Notes: generated by a model not told the origin, from the letters alone. A DNA stretch of 64,000 nucleotides from JBBRCE01 sp038205115 (GCA_038205115.1 JBBRCE010000014.1:37980-101979), one strand, 5' to 3'; counted from the first letter of the stretch, positions 46,713-56,133 are shown. Numbers and translations are program-made.

Positions 46713-47471
46713 ATGAAGGTTTTCGCCCTACTCGCGCTGTCGGCTCTGCTCGGCGCTAATTACGCGTTTGCTGCCGATTCGAAAGCGCCTGCCAAAGAAG
46801 AAATTCCGGCCAAGGCCAACAAGGGAGAGGGCCCGCCGCTCGCCAGTCAGGCCGAAAAAGTCAGCTATCTGTTTGGCAGCCAAGTTGGCGCGAGCATGAA
46901 GCGTGACAAACTCGAAGTGGATTCCAAGTCGTTTATGCGCGGCTTTGTCGATGCGCTGGGCGGCAAAGATTCGCAGCTCACGGAAGAAGAGAGTCAAGCG
47001 GTCATGGTGGCCTTTCAGAAGCAGATGAAGGCCAAAGAAGAGGCTGCCGCCAGCGACGCCAAGAAAGAGGGCGACACTTGGCTGGCCGAAAACAAAAAGA
47101 AAGAGGGCGTCAAAGTCACTGATAGCGGCTTGCAGTACAAAGTCATCAAAGACGGCACCGGTGCCAAGCCGAAGCTCACAGATACCGTCACGGCGCACTA
47201 CGAAGGGCATCTGATCGACGGCAAGGTCTTCGACAGCTCTTACAAGCGCGGCGAGCCAGCCAAATTTCCGGTCGATGGCGTAATCCCAGGCTGGACAGAA
47301 GCACTCCAATTGATGAAGGTCGGCTCCAAGTGGGAACTGTACATTCCTTCGCAGTTGGCCTACGGCGAAGGTGGCGCTGGTGGCGACATCGGCCCCAACT
47401 CGGCGCTGGTGTTCACGATCGAACTGATCGACACGGCCGCCAACAAGCCGAAGATCAAAATCGAACAATAG
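46713..47471 (+). CDS. FKBP-type peptidyl-prolyl isomerase, periplasmic
   Basis: A 252-residue protein from ATG 46713. It has a signal peptide (MKVFALLALSALLGANYAFA), an N-terminal dimerisation helix domain as in FkpA/Mip (KVSYLFGSQVGASMKRDKLE, Lys-rich coiled coil) and a C-terminal FKBP domain (TDTVTAHYEGHLIDGKVFDS, VIPGWTEALQLMKVGSKWEL, YIPSQLAYGEGG). It assists folding of exported proteins at prolyl bonds. The start choice follows the signal peptide; a longer upstream frame is not supported. It converges with the small minus-strand gene at 47520-47840. Confidence 0.95.
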   Translation: MKVFALLALSALLGANYAFAADSKAPAKEEIPAKANKGEGPPLASQAEKVSYLFGSQVGASMKRDKLEVDSKSFMRGFVDALGGKDSQLTEEESQAVMVAFQKQMKAKEEAAASDAKKEGDTWLAENKKKEGVKVTDSGLQYKVIKDGTGAKPKLTDTVTAHYEGHLIDGKVFDSSYKRGEPAKFPVDGVIPGWTEALQLMKVGSKWELYIPSQLAYGEGGAGGDIGPNSALVFTIELIDTAANKPKIKIEQ

Positions 47472-47519
47472 CGTTGCGGCGTCCGCGGGACCACCCCAAC
47501 GTATTCACGTCACAAACGC

Positions 47520-47840
47520 TCAGGGCGTGCGCCGGTTATCCAGCGCACGCCCTGTGTCGTTGGTATTCGTTCGCAAACGCGTGTTGCACAGCGGACTCCA
47601 GATGGCCAGCGCCGCCACGCAAATGAGAATTTCGTCCAGCGCGACCAGCAGCGGATTCAACCGCGACTGCGAAATTGACGTGGTTGCCCAGCGGCCGCGA
47701 TGCTCCCAGCCGCCGCTGGTATGTCTCCACGCCGATGCGACCTGCGGCTGCCGTGACCAGGCGAGTCGTGGGCCATCAGTCCGCGTCAGGCACCAGCCCA
47801 CCAGCAGCAGGACAATCGTTATTCGCATTACCACCATCAT
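47520..47840 (-). CDS. small membrane protein, planctomycete-type
   Basis: About 106 residues from ATG 47840 (47837 and 47828 are alternatives). It has an N-terminal signal/membrane segment (MRITIVLLLVGWC), a middle part WRHTSGGWEHRGRW and a C-terminal hydrophobic helix (NPLLVALDEILICVAALAIW). The W-R-x-T-x-x-G-W pattern followed by a short helix is a recurring planctomycete architecture in my recollection; no function is known. The last codons fall within the hairpin at 47521-47554. Confidence 0.55.
   Translation of the reverse strand: MMVVMRITIVLLLVGWCLTRTDGPRLAWSRQPQVASAWRHTSGGWEHRGRWATTSISQSRLNPLLVALDEILICVAALAIWSPLCNTRLRTNTNDTGRALDNRRTP
47521..47554. terminator. strong inverted repeat between convergent genes
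   Basis: CAGGGCGTGCGC (47521-47532) and GCGCACGCCCTG (47543-47554) form a perfect 12-bp stem with a 10-base loop, 49 bases after the FKBP stop and overlapping the 3' end of the convergent small gene. It has no T tract, so it is a stem that could stop or stabilise both transcripts rather than a classical Rho-independent terminator. Confidence 0.6.
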
Positions 47841-48267
47841 TAGGCAGTTCTCGTCGAGGGATTTTGCGCAGGCGCAGTGGAATCTTCTGCGGACAACAAT
47901 TGGCAACGCGCGCGCCAGTTGTAATGGCCGCGTGCTCAAGCAGCGCTAAAGCATTGCGAAGCCGCCGTTTGCGTGCCGGAGGAGTTTCGCGGCAATTCGG
48001 CCGGATGTTGCGGAAATGCCACGAGTGGGAACTTCGCCGGTTGCGATTGTGAAACACGTTGCCGGGCTGCATTGCGGCGACGCACGATGTTGGCTTTGAA
48101 ATTCGCGAGCGGGCTTGCGCCGCAGAGCGTCGCGCGGTGCATTCCGGAACTAGATTTCATAGAGTTCTCGCACGGCATGTCGCCGCGCCGACAGCTTGAT
48201 AATATTCCGACGGACGTTTAACGCCGCCGCTTATCATTACGGTCCACGCACGACAGGAATTACGGCG
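47841..48267. other. intergenic region
   Basis: About 430 bases between divergent genes. Open frames occur on both strands but none has a convincing start site or protein signature. I see no RNA gene or clear promoter. Confidence 0.5.
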
Positions 48268-49179
48268 ATGGGAATTTCGAACGATCGCACGAACTTGAAG
48301 ACTCTGCTGCAAGGCGCGCAATTACCGGCGCTGCCGCAAAGCGCCATTCGCCTGCTGGAGATTTCGCAAAATCCGGACGCCACGGCCACGCAGTTTGCCG
48401 CACCGATCGAGTCCGACCCCGGCTTGACCGGCCAAGTGATGAAGTTTGTAAACTCGTCGTACTTTGGCTTTGCCCGCGAAATTTCCAGTGTCAAGCTGGC
48501 GATTACGTTGGTGGGCATTCGCACGGTTAAGAACTTCGCGCTATGGAGCGCGGTCTTCAGCCTGATGCCGAATCCCAAGTGCGGCCCATTCGATCTGAAA
48601 AAACTCTGGCAAGATTCATTGCGTCGGGCGCTGTTTGCTCGCGCGATCGCCAAGCTGTTAGGCATGAAAGACGGCGAAGAAGTGTTTGCCGCCGCGTTGC
48701 TACAAGACATGGCCGTGCCACTGCTGGCCAAAGCGTTGCCGGAAGATTACGCGAGCCTGCTGGACGGCCGCAAAAATGGCAAGTCGCGGTTATCGCAGTT
48801 AGAAATGGAACGTTTTGGTTGGACTCACGCCCAAGCTGCTGGCCAAATTGCCCGCTCGTGGAACATGCCAGAAGTGTTTGCCTCGCTGGTCGAACGCCAC
48901 ACCGAACTCGATGCGCTACTGGCTCAGTCGCCGCGCGATCCCGCGGCGATTGCGGTTTGTCTGTCGTCGCTGCTACCCACCGATAGTGACGAGACCTGGA
49001 CGGAATGCTCGCAACTCGAAGATGGCTACGGCCGAATTTGCCCGGTCGGAGGCGTACCGCTCAGCCAACTGCTGGCGGAAATCGACCAGGAATTCGTGCA
49101 GTTTGCGCCGGTATTAAAGCTGCCGACTCCCGCGAAGTCGTTGGTCGCCTGGCACGACGCGGCACTCTCGACCGTGTGA
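48268..49179 (+). CDS. HDOD domain protein
   Basis: A 303-residue protein from ATG 48268 (AGGA about 9 bases upstream). The HDOD domain occupies residues about 10-210: LQGAQLPALPQSAIRLLEIS, ESDPGLTGQVMKFVNSSYFG, SSVKLAITLVGIRTVKNFAL, then FARAIAKLLGMKDGEEVFAA and ALLQDMAVPLL. HDOD proteins are catalytically inactive relatives of HD phosphohydrolases that act as signalling scaffolds, often with c-di-GMP pathways. No GGDEF or EAL domain is attached here. It stands alone. Confidence 0.92.
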   Translation: MGISNDRTNLKTLLQGAQLPALPQSAIRLLEISQNPDATATQFAAPIESDPGLTGQVMKFVNSSYFGFAREISSVKLAITLVGIRTVKNFALWSAVFSLMPNPKCGPFDLKKLWQDSLRRALFARAIAKLLGMKDGEEVFAAALLQDMAVPLLAKALPEDYASLLDGRKNGKSRLSQLEMERFGWTHAQAAGQIARSWNMPEVFASLVERHTELDALLAQSPRDPAAIAVCLSSLLPTDSDETWTECSQLEDGYGRICPVGGVPLSQLLAEIDQEFVQFAPVLKLPTPAKSLVAWHDAALSTV

Positions 49180-49432
49180 GAAAAATCCGCGAGAAAACTG
49201 CAACTAATTGTCGCGTGCCGGAACGGCGGAAAATCTGAATTTGATCTGGCCACCAGGCCGACCGAGGCGTTAAGCTTTGCGCACGCGTGGCAACGCGAAA
49301 TTTCGTCGCGATGCTGCCTTTTTGGTCAACGGTTTACCGATATTCGTCCGTTTTGGATTTGGCTTTGGCCATTCGCCGAGTAAAATTCAATGTGGCGAAT
49401 GGGACTCGCTGCTCTGTGCTCCTTGAACCGGG

Positions 49433-50005
49433 ATGAAGGCTATGTCGGTCGCCGATCGAATCCGCCGAAAACGCATCATGCATGAAGCCGAGGGATACCT
49501 CGAGCTGATCTATGCATGGGGCGACGGTCTGGAGTTGTCCGCTCCGCTGCGCGACCGTTTGGCGCAGCGCACGCTCGACGCCTTGGATCGCCTGCCGACC
49601 TCCGCCAATCAGCAGATCAGAATCCTGCAACTTCGCGGCCAGGCGCTGCGGACGATGGAACGTTACACCGACGCCATCGGACCGCTGACGGACGCCGCAG
49701 AGGCCGAGCCAGAAGATATCGCCACGTATCTTTCGCTCGGCTGGTGTTACAAACGCACTGGCCGTTTGGACGCCGCAATTGCCGCGCTGCAAGCCGGGCT
49801 GGAAATCGATCCAACCGTGTCGATCTTGCATTACAACCTGGCCTGCTACTGGAGCTTGGCGCTGAACAAAGAGCGCGCGCTGGAGTTTCTCTCGCAAGCG
49901 CTCTCGATGGATCCCGCATATCGCCACATGATCGATGGCGAAAGCGATTTCGATCCGATCCGCAACGACCCGGGCTTTCAGGCGCTGACGACCATCATTG
50001 TCTGA
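49433..50005 (+). CDS. TPR-repeat protein
   Basis: A 190-residue cytoplasmic protein from ATG 49433 (or the ATG three codons later). TPR units include LQLRGQALRTMERYTDAIGP, TYLSLGWCYKRTGRLDAAIA and HYNLACYWSLALNKERALEF, and the C-terminus ends DFDPIRNDPGFQALTTII, a signature of TPR proteins ending in a 'D-P-I-R-x-D-P-x-F' motif. No catalytic domain is present, so it should be a protein-interaction adaptor. It converges with cysE on the opposite strand. Confidence 0.85.
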   Translation: MKAMSVADRIRRKRIMHEAEGYLELIYAWGDGLELSAPLRDRLAQRTLDALDRLPTSANQQIRILQLRGQALRTMERYTDAIGPLTDAAEAEPEDIATYLSLGWCYKRTGRLDAAIAALQAGLEIDPTVSILHYNLACYWSLALNKERALEFLSQALSMDPAYRHMIDGESDFDPIRNDPGFQALTTIIV

Positions 50006-50073
50006 GCGGATGTTCGGTTGCACTCGCTGAGTTGGTTTTGGTCGCTAAGTTCGCTCCACCGGATTTACAGCAG

Positions 50074-51033
50074 CTAAATCTGGTAATTCAGTTCTTCGTG
50101 CATGTCCTGAATGTTCTCGGCGCGGATTCGTAGCTTGGGCTTTTCTAAAACCACGGTGGTGTGCGGGTCGATACTACGGGTGAGCCAGACGCTGGAGCCG
50201 ATGATCGAGTCGTGCCCGATCACGGTGTTGCCGCCGAGCACCGTGGCGTTGGCGTAAATGATGACGCGGTCTTCGAGCGTGGGATGGCGCTTGAGGCCGC
50301 GGACCAGGTTGCCGTCGGAATCCATGGCAAAACTGAGCGCGCCGAGCGTAACGCCTTGGTAGAGCTTGACGCGGCTACCAATCTCGCAGGTTTCGCCAAT
50401 CACGACGCCGGTTCCGTGATCGATGAAAAAATGATCGCCGATCGCCGCGCCGGGATGGATATCGATGCCGGTCCGCGAGTGCGCCCACTCGGTCATCATC
50501 CGCGGAATGAACGGCACGTCGAGTTGGTGCAGCACGTTGGCCAACCGGTAGACGGTGATGGCTTCCAGGCCGGGATAGCAGAAGATCACTTCGTCCACGG
50601 TGCGGACGGCCGGGTCGCCATCGTAGGCGGCTTGCACGTCCAGCGAGAGCTTGCGGCGAATCTCCGGGATGTGCTCCAAAAACAACAGCGCTTTGGCCTG
50701 CCCTAGGGCTTCGAAATCGTTCTCTTCGCTGCAGAGTTGGCTGGCGCCGGCGTCGTGTCGCAGCGCGCGGCCGATCTGCACGGTGAGTTTGTCGTGCAAG
50801 CCATCGATCAAGTCGCCCACATGATAAGTCACGTTGCCCATGTGCAGGCCTTCGCGGCGGCGATAGCCTGGATAAAGAATCTCTTTGAGATCTTCGATGG
50901 CGCTAATCACCACTTCATAGTTGGGCAGTGGGCAGTGCCCCAGGTGATTGATCGAGCCGGGCTCGCTGTACGTCTGCACGATCTGATTGGTCAGTTCGGG
51001 CAGTTGTTCTTTGAGGCGATAGTCGCTGGCCAT
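50074..51033 (-). CDS. cysE: serine O-acetyltransferase
   Basis: A 319-residue enzyme that acetylates L-serine to O-acetylserine, the precursor of cysteine. ATG 51033 is preferred over the longer frame from 51078. The N-terminal helical domain (NYEVVISAIEDLKEILYPGY, DEVIFCYPGLEAITVYRLAN) is followed by the left-handed beta-helix: GIDIHPGAAIGDHFFIDHGT, GVVIGETCEIGSRVKLYQGV, HPTLEDRVIIYANATVLGG and NTVIGHDSIIGSSVWL, with the catalytic His-Asp in the IDHG region. The long N-terminal domain matches the class found in planctomycetes. Confidence 0.94.
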   Translation of the reverse strand: MASDYRLKEQLPELTNQIVQTYSEPGSINHLGHCPLPNYEVVISAIEDLKEILYPGYRRREGLHMGNVTYHVGDLIDGLHDKLTVQIGRALRHDAGASQLCSEENDFEALGQAKALLFLEHIPEIRRKLSLDVQAAYDGDPAVRTVDEVIFCYPGLEAITVYRLANVLHQLDVPFIPRMMTEWAHSRTGIDIHPGAAIGDHFFIDHGTGVVIGETCEIGSRVKLYQGVTLGALSFAMDSDGNLVRGLKRHPTLEDRVIIYANATVLGGNTVIGHDSIIGSSVWLTRSIDPHTTVVLEKPKLRIRAENIQDMHEELNYQI

Positions 51034-51609
51034 TTTTTGGAAGACTCCCAGTCGCGGCGAAGGAGTTCGCCGGTACAAAGCGGGTGGCGAAGTGAGCAGC
51101 GGAAGGTCAGTGAACGTGCAGCAGTCAGAGTTGGTCCGGCTAAGCCGGACAACGACAAGAACACAACACTCGGTTGACGATATCCGCGATTCGCATCATG
51201 AAATTATTGTCTCAAACTCGCCCGACTTTGGCTCGGCAACCTGCTGGCGTCGGTCGCTTTTGGTGGGTCGCTTTTGGTTGGCAGCGCTGCCGCGTCTGTA
51301 TGACTTGCGGCTGACTTTTCCGGCCTGCCCGCCGCCGGTTGATGATTGTTTGCCCTGGCGAGGCCTTGTTTTCCTTCGCTAGCAGCGACGGCAATAGGTC
51401 CACGGCGTGGAAGCAAGTCAACTCTATCGTAGGGCGGTTAAACGGCAAAATCAAATTGGCCTGCATCTTTCTTCGGCCGGCAAACGCCTGCAATTTGACC
51501 ATTTCGGGATATTCGGTTGAGATTGCACGCCCGCTGCTAGCAGTGGCAAGATATTTCGTCGATTCGCCTTGGGCAGCTTGAAATCCGTAACCTGCCGTGA
51601 TTCAGCCAA
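51034..51609. other. intergenic region between cysE and the prophage remnant
   Basis: About 580 bases with no recognisable gene. It marks the left boundary of the phage-like block. I looked for a tRNA or duplicated attachment core and saw none. Confidence 0.5.
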
Positions 51610-51729
51610 TCAATCGACGCGAATCTTGACCAAAACAGATCGTCCGTTCTCCAATTGTTGTGCAACGCGTAGGCCCACTGCTCGCGATGGGGACTGCAAT
51701 CGTGCGAACAGTTTTTTGAGCCGCGCCAT
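51610..51729 (-). CDS. very small coupled phage ORF
   Basis: A 39-residue frame, MARLKKLFARLQSPSRAVGL and onward, ending VKIRVD. Its ATG overlaps the collar gene's stop (TGATG), which suggests translational coupling, and the composition (basic N-terminus, short amphipathic helix) is plausible. No homologue is known to me. It could be a chance frame. Confidence 0.35.
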   Translation of the reverse strand: MARLKKLFARLQSPSRAVGLRVAQQLENGRSVLVKIRVD

Positions 51730-52817
51730 CAACTCGCCATCGCGCCGTTGTTGATCCGCTCCCACCAGGTTACGCCGGTCCAGGCGGGAACATTGTCCGC
51801 GCCGGAGTGCGCGAGCGTTGGCGTCTGGTGATGATGCGCGGAACCGGGCCCGGTTGGCGTGGTGACGGAGGTCACGACTGTCGACGCGCCGCCGCCGCCA
51901 ATCGCATTGGTGGCGCTGGTGATGGCATGCGTGTGCGCCGATTCGTCCGTTGTGTCGGCGGGCCCGTGATCGTCGTGCGTGTGCGTGTCGCTACCGCCGC
52001 TGGAACCAAAGCCGCTGCCGCGGATGAACTTGTCGGTCAGGTCGATGCCGGTGCCGCCATTTTCCGCGCTGTTGTCGCTGCCGTTGGCCAGCGCCCAACC
52101 GTGAATGCGGGCACCGATGTTGGTAAACGGCTTGAGCGTGGTGATCGGATCGTCGATGTAGGCCGACGTGCAATACAACGTGCCATCGCTGGCTTCTTGA
52201 TAATTGACGATCTCGCCAGCCACCAAGTTCGGATGGCCGAAGCCGACTTGCGGCAGATCGATTTGCAGCGATTGCGTGGCATCGACGCCCGTGCCAACGG
52301 CATCCAGGCAGGGATTCGCCAGCAGGCTCCAGCGCGAAAATCCGGAAGGATCGGCGTACCGCCAGTTGGACGTGAGCACGGCATATCGTTGAGCGGTACG
52401 TGCGCCGACGATTTCCCAGCGGCCGCTGTAGGCATTGAACGTCGCCCAGTGCCGAGCGTCCTGCGGCGCGGCGCCGTCGCTGGCGAACTGCGTAGACACG
52501 CCGAGCGGATCGTAGAGCGTAAACGTTTGCTCGACCTCGCGCTCGTAACTGCCAGATGCATTGGGACGCAGACGCACCGCTTGCCAAAAGCGAATGCCAT
52601 CGTCCGTTTGCCCACCGGAATTGAATTCGTAATTCTGAAAAAGCCACAACCGCTGCGGATCGGCCAGCGCGATCTGGCAACCGGCTTCGTTCTGCAACAG
52701 ATGAATGCCGGGGCCGGCCGCCAAGCGCTGCAGTCGCCGCACCTCGGCGAGTAACTCGTTCGCCCAGTCCGCAGTGATCGTCTGACCGGGTGCAACAGGC
52801 GAAAGCAATCGCGGCAT
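51729..52817 (-). CDS. tail-collar-like phage protein
   Basis: A 362-residue protein. The C-terminal third resembles the phage tail-collar fold: ARIHGWALANGSDNSAENGG, then TGIDLTDKFIRGSGFGSSGG and a His-rich stretch (DTHTHDDHGP, SAHTHAITS, SAHHHQTPT) that usually binds metal in collar/fibre trimers. The N-terminal part (APGQTITADWANELLAEVRR) begins with a structural lead-in found in planctomycete phage islands. Such proteins form host-recognition tips. It is the last substantial gene of the module. Confidence 0.75.
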   Translation of the reverse strand: MPRLLSPVAPGQTITADWANELLAEVRRLQRLAAGPGIHLLQNEAGCQIALADPQRLWLFQNYEFNSGGQTDDGIRFWQAVRLRPNASGSYEREVEQTFTLYDPLGVSTQFASDGAAPQDARHWATFNAYSGRWEIVGARTAQRYAVLTSNWRYADPSGFSRWSLLANPCLDAVGTGVDATQSLQIDLPQVGFGHPNLVAGEIVNYQEASDGTLYCTSAYIDDPITTLKPFTNIGARIHGWALANGSDNSAENGGTGIDLTDKFIRGSGFGSSGGSDTHTHDDHGPADTTDESAHTHAITSATNAIGGGGASTVVTSVTTPTGPGSAHHHQTPTLAHSGADNVPAWTGVTWWERINNGAMAS

Positions 52818-52958
52818 ACGAGAGCCCTTTTGAAGGAGTGAAGTGAATTGGTGAAAAAGTCGGGTTTGGAAACGACGTCAAGTTAACGTAGTCTTACGAT
52901 TTGGCATTTGCTTAGTTCGCCGCATCTCCGTTCGCGCCCAGTCGCACCTTCGCGCCGA

Positions 52959-53816
52959 TTAACTACCAAAAACAAATAGCGATGCAAAATCACCAGCGGG
53001 GTACGGAAAATTGCCTTCGGCGTCTTGAATGCTCAGCCAATGCTCGCCGGCGTCGGCCTGGGGGCGATAGTAGTGATTCCAGCCCAGCCGCAACGTCGAG
53101 TCGGCCGTCGAACGCAATTCTTTGACCTTGAAATGGTAATCGATCCGCCACAAACCCGTATCGGTGACCTGAAAATCGTGTTGCACCCGCGCACCGAGAA
53201 ACAACATCGTGCCGGCCGCGTGCCCCAGAAATGTGTCGGCATTGACTTGACCGCGCAAATCGCGGATCGCATCCCAGGGCGGCAGCGGCACGCGGCGCCA
53301 GGCGAAATGAATGTCTTCGCAAGGGATCAGCACGCCAGGGCTGAGATCGTCGGACACTTGCGGATTGCCCGTCATGTTCCAGCGCCACGTGCGGCCGGGC
53401 ACGGGCAGATACTCGCTGGCCAGATCGGACGAATAGCTCAGAATCGTGCCGTTTGGAACTGTCGGTTTGCGACCGCCGTCCGTGCCCATTTCGAAGTTTT
53501 TGTAACGCGCGGTGATGCGGGCGAACTCGAATTCGTTGGTTCCGCTGGAAAAATCCACCAGTGGCGTCAGCCCAAGCGGCGAATTCCGATCCAGCGGTTC
53601 GATTCGCAGTTCGTTGACCAACACGTTTGGAAAATCCGGATAATGCGCCGGTGGCGTGTAGGTCGGCACACCTTCGATGACTTGCAGCGAGCCCCACAAC
53701 GCGCGCACGGCCTCGAGCCGGTCGGCCCAAGCCACTTTGAACGTACGCTGGCCAGAAATTTCGCCGCCGACGATTTCCAGCAGCGGCGAGTTTTCTAATT
53801 CTTCAACGGTCGGCAT
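52959..53816 (-). CDS. phage structural protein, hypothetical
   Basis: A 285-residue protein from ATG 53816 (AGAGGA about 7 bases upstream). No family is recognised. It reads MPTVEELENSPLLEIVGGEI, contains FKVAWADRLEAVRALWGSLQ, a region of strands around FARITARYKNFEMGTDGGRK and a C-terminal LGWNHYYRPQADAGEHWLSI. The predominantly beta composition and its position between the tail tube and collar genes suggest a distal tail or baseplate part, by context only. Confidence 0.6.
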   Translation of the reverse strand: MPTVEELENSPLLEIVGGEISGQRTFKVAWADRLEAVRALWGSLQVIEGVPTYTPPAHYPDFPNVLVNELRIEPLDRNSPLGLTPLVDFSSGTNEFEFARITARYKNFEMGTDGGRKPTVPNGTILSYSSDLASEYLPVPGRTWRWNMTGNPQVSDDLSPGVLIPCEDIHFAWRRVPLPPWDAIRDLRGQVNADTFLGHAAGTMLFLGARVQHDFQVTDTGLWRIDYHFKVKELRSTADSTLRLGWNHYYRPQADAGEHWLSIQDAEGNFPYPAGDFASLFVFGS

Positions 53817-53887
53817 GGCGGTCCTCTCGACGTGGAAATGCTGCGATGATTCAAACACGTGGCTGTCTTCGCGGTGCAATCCGCAGG

Positions 53888-54172
53888 CTAGCCAAACCGC
53901 GCCGGCGTTTGCAGTTGGTCGAGATTGGCGATCCGCACGCCGTCGCTGACAATTTGCGTCAAGCCGGCCAAAATCTCTTCGGCCACGGGATCAGTCGGCA
54001 ATGGCGACGCACCACCAACACCCTCGGCGCGCTCCGACGCGTCGCTGCTGCCGGTCGAGCTGGCCAGCGCGGTGATTCGAATGCTCACGGCGTCCAGCGC
54101 GTCGCTGAGCGACTGAATCCGCTCAATGAATTGTTGGATCACGGCGTCGAGTTGGCTTTGCGAACTGCTCAT
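53888..54172 (-). CDS. small phage protein, hypothetical
   Basis: A 94-residue protein with an N-terminal heptad-like helix (SQLDAVIQQFIERIQSLSDA, then LDAVSIRITAL), an acidic middle and a C-terminal helix. In tailed phages the slot after the tail tube usually holds assembly chaperones and the tape measure; this could be a chaperone relic, but there is no sequence proof. Confidence 0.5.
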   Translation of the reverse strand: MSSSQSQLDAVIQQFIERIQSLSDALDAVSIRITALASSTGSSDASERAEGVGGASPLPTDPVAEEILAGLTQIVSDGVRIANLDQLQTPARFG

Positions 54173-54253
54173 GGTCGATCAACCCTGACTGAAGTGAGGA
54201 AACGCACAAATTTAAAACCGCACGCCGCCCGCATGTTCTGCTGCAAACTTCGA

Positions 54254-54643
54254 TCATTCGCCGGCCAGGCCGACCAGCGTCCAAGCGCCGTCGCTGCTGA
54301 AATCGAATTGACCGCCGATGATCTGGCCGGTATCGATATTCACTTGCAGTCGCAGGCCGTCGATGCGCGCTGGCAGACTGATATAGCGGCTGGCGTCGAG
54401 ATGTAAGTGCAGCGTCACCGCGTCGCCTGCGGCCAACTGGGTTTGCGGCGCGGCGGTCGAGACGACAAATCGCAGCGCGCCGCTGGCCTGCTTGACGCCG
54501 GACAGCTTCTTGCGAAATCCGCCGGTTTCCGAACTGGCGTAGCTGACGCCTGCGGCACGCGTCCGCAACTGCCAGTCCGTGACTTGCGCGATGGACGTCC
54601 CTCCGCTGGTGACTGTTCCGCGCTTTCCGCTGATTGCTGGCAT
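54254..54643 (-). CDS. phage tail tube protein
   Basis: A 129-residue protein with the major tail tube layout seen in siphophage and TP901-1-type tails: a beta-rich N-terminus (RGTVTSGGTSIAQVTDWQLR), LSGVKQASGALRFVV, and the terminal GGQFDFSSDGAWTLV. It would polymerise into the tube. It is followed by short genes and no tape-measure gene. Confidence 0.72.
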   Translation of the reverse strand: MPAISGKRGTVTSGGTSIAQVTDWQLRTRAAGVSYASSETGGFRKKLSGVKQASGALRFVVSTAAPQTQLAAGDAVTLHLHLDASRYISLPARIDGLRLQVNIDTGQIIGGQFDFSSDGAWTLVGLAGE

Positions 54644-54719
54644 GGGCGTGACGTGGGCTTTGAGTTGTTGTGTAGGATTGCGAAGTCGGACTGCGGTGAC
54701 ATTCGGTGCGGTTGGCGGT

Positions 54720-55109
54720 TTATCGCTCGATCAGCGCCTGACATGGCAACACACATTGCCAAAGGCCTTGGGCGTCAAGAGTATCGCGCGCGCCGAGCAC
54801 ACAAAGGTTGCGAACGGATCCTGCTTCGAGCGCAAAATCGCTGGCGTCGAATTGTTGGCGAATCGCTTCGGCCAGTTGTCGCGCGGCAGCCAGCGACTGT
54901 GCCCAAATTCGGAACTCGAATTGTGCATCGAGCAGTTGCAAGGCGTCGCTGCCGCGGAGCGTTCCGCGAATGTGGGCCGGCGTGACAACGACATACGGCA
55001 AGCGAACCTTGCCGACCGCAGCGCCCGTGAACAGCCGGACTGGCGGAGCCAACAGGATGAGCGTGGCATCGTTGGCCCAGCGTTGGTGAATGGCGGCTTC
55101 AAGCGACAT
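54720..55109 (-). CDS. phage tail terminator / DUF3168-like protein
   Basis: A 129-residue protein from ATG 55109; the open frame extends further upstream without support. The motifs SLEAAIHQRWANDATLILLA, LPYVVVTPAHIRGTLRG and FEFRIWAQSLAAARQLAEAI fit the DUF3168/tail-completion family (lambda gpU-like), which caps the tail tube for joining to the head. It lies directly before the tail tube gene, in the order expected. Confidence 0.7.
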   Translation of the reverse strand: MSLEAAIHQRWANDATLILLAPPVRLFTGAAVGKVRLPYVVVTPAHIRGTLRGSDALQLLDAQFEFRIWAQSLAAARQLAEAIRQQFDASDFALEAGSVRNLCVLGARDTLDAQGLWQCVLPCQALIER

Positions 55110-55180
55110 CGTTAAAACCGTGTGAAAGCGACGAGACGTGGGATGAATTGCACGTGGGTGAGTCGTAGAACCGCAAACGC

Positions 55181-55825
55181 CTAGTCGCTGGCCGAGACCG
55201 GTTCGGCTTGCAAAACCAGCGGCGCCGCCAATCGATCCGGCGGTGCGACCGCGGTCACGCAATAAATGCAGCCGTGCGCATCGAGCACGCGATCATCGAC
55301 TTCCACATCGATCGGCTGCGCCAGCAGAATGCGAAAGCGCTGACGCAAATCCCGCCTGTCGCCAACGAGCGCCAGCGATCCGCCCAGCAACTGCACGTGC
55401 GCGGGCAAACCGGCGGTATGCAAGCGGAAACTGGAGATCGGCGCACCGTGTTGATCGCGGCTCCACACTGCGCGGTGCAGATCCACCAGTTGGTCCAAAC
55501 CGGCGGCGATCGTCACGTTACGCGCATGGCACTGCCACCGCCCTGTGATGGCGGAAAACTGCAACTGCAGAATCGTCCAGTGCTGGTTGGCGGCGTCGAC
55601 AATTTGATCGCCCACTCGCGGTGGTTGCGTGAATTGTTGGCAGGGCAGGTGCCAGGTGACGTCGCCCTGCAGCACGCGCGCCTGACCGCCAACCAGCGAC
55701 TGCGACTCGGCTTTGCGCCGCAGCGCGCCGGTAATCGTTTGCTCGCCGGGCGTACCGACGCGAGACAGCATGACGGTTTCTGGATCGTCGATCACTTCAA
55801 CAAAATCGCTGGTCAGGTCGAGCAT
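55181..55825 (-). CDS. phage head-tail connection protein, putative
   Basis: About 214 residues from ATG 55825 (GTG 55834 possible). It begins MLDLTSDFVEVIDDPETVML and includes LPCQQFTQPPRVGDQIVDAA and NQHWTILQLQFSAITGRWQC. The composition and place before the tail terminator suggest a head completion/stopper role, but no motif proves it. Confidence 0.5.
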   Translation of the reverse strand: MLDLTSDFVEVIDDPETVMLSRVGTPGEQTITGALRRKAESQSLVGGQARVLQGDVTWHLPCQQFTQPPRVGDQIVDAANQHWTILQLQFSAITGRWQCHARNVTIAAGLDQLVDLHRAVWSRDQHGAPISSFRLHTAGLPAHVQLLGGSLALVGDRRDLRQRFRILLAQPIDVEVDDRVLDAHGCIYCVTAVAPPDRLAAPLVLQAEPVSASD

Positions 55826-55917
55826 GTGAATCACACGTTAAAGGCGGACTGTCAGATGCAAAGGATGTGAGATCGTTCGAAGTGCTGGGACTTCGGCAAC
55901 GCGCGTCGGAACGAAAG

Positions 55918-56133
55918 TCAGGTGTAGCCAACCGTGTGCTGCTCGAACGGTTGGTCGTCGTTCAGTTTGACATCGCACCAATCGATGGTTGCCTGCAGCG
56001 AGCGGACGTAGCTTTCCCAATTGACTTGCTGACCGTCGATCGTGTAGCTGGGCTTGGGCGTGGCGCGCAAACTCGCCAGTTGTGCCAAACTTTGTTGGCG
56101 AATGGTTTGAATCTGTTCGAGATCGCTGGGCAT
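55918..56133 (-). CDS. small phage protein, hypothetical
   Basis: A 71-residue protein, MPSDLEQIQTIRQQSLAQLA then SYTIDGQQVNWESYVRSLQA. The two helices joined by a short beta turn appear in small phage head-region proteins of planctomycetes in my recollection. No function assigned. Confidence 0.5.
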   Translation of the reverse strand: MPSDLEQIQTIRQQSLAQLASLRATPKPSYTIDGQQVNWESYVRSLQATIDWCDVKLNDDQPFEQHTVGYT

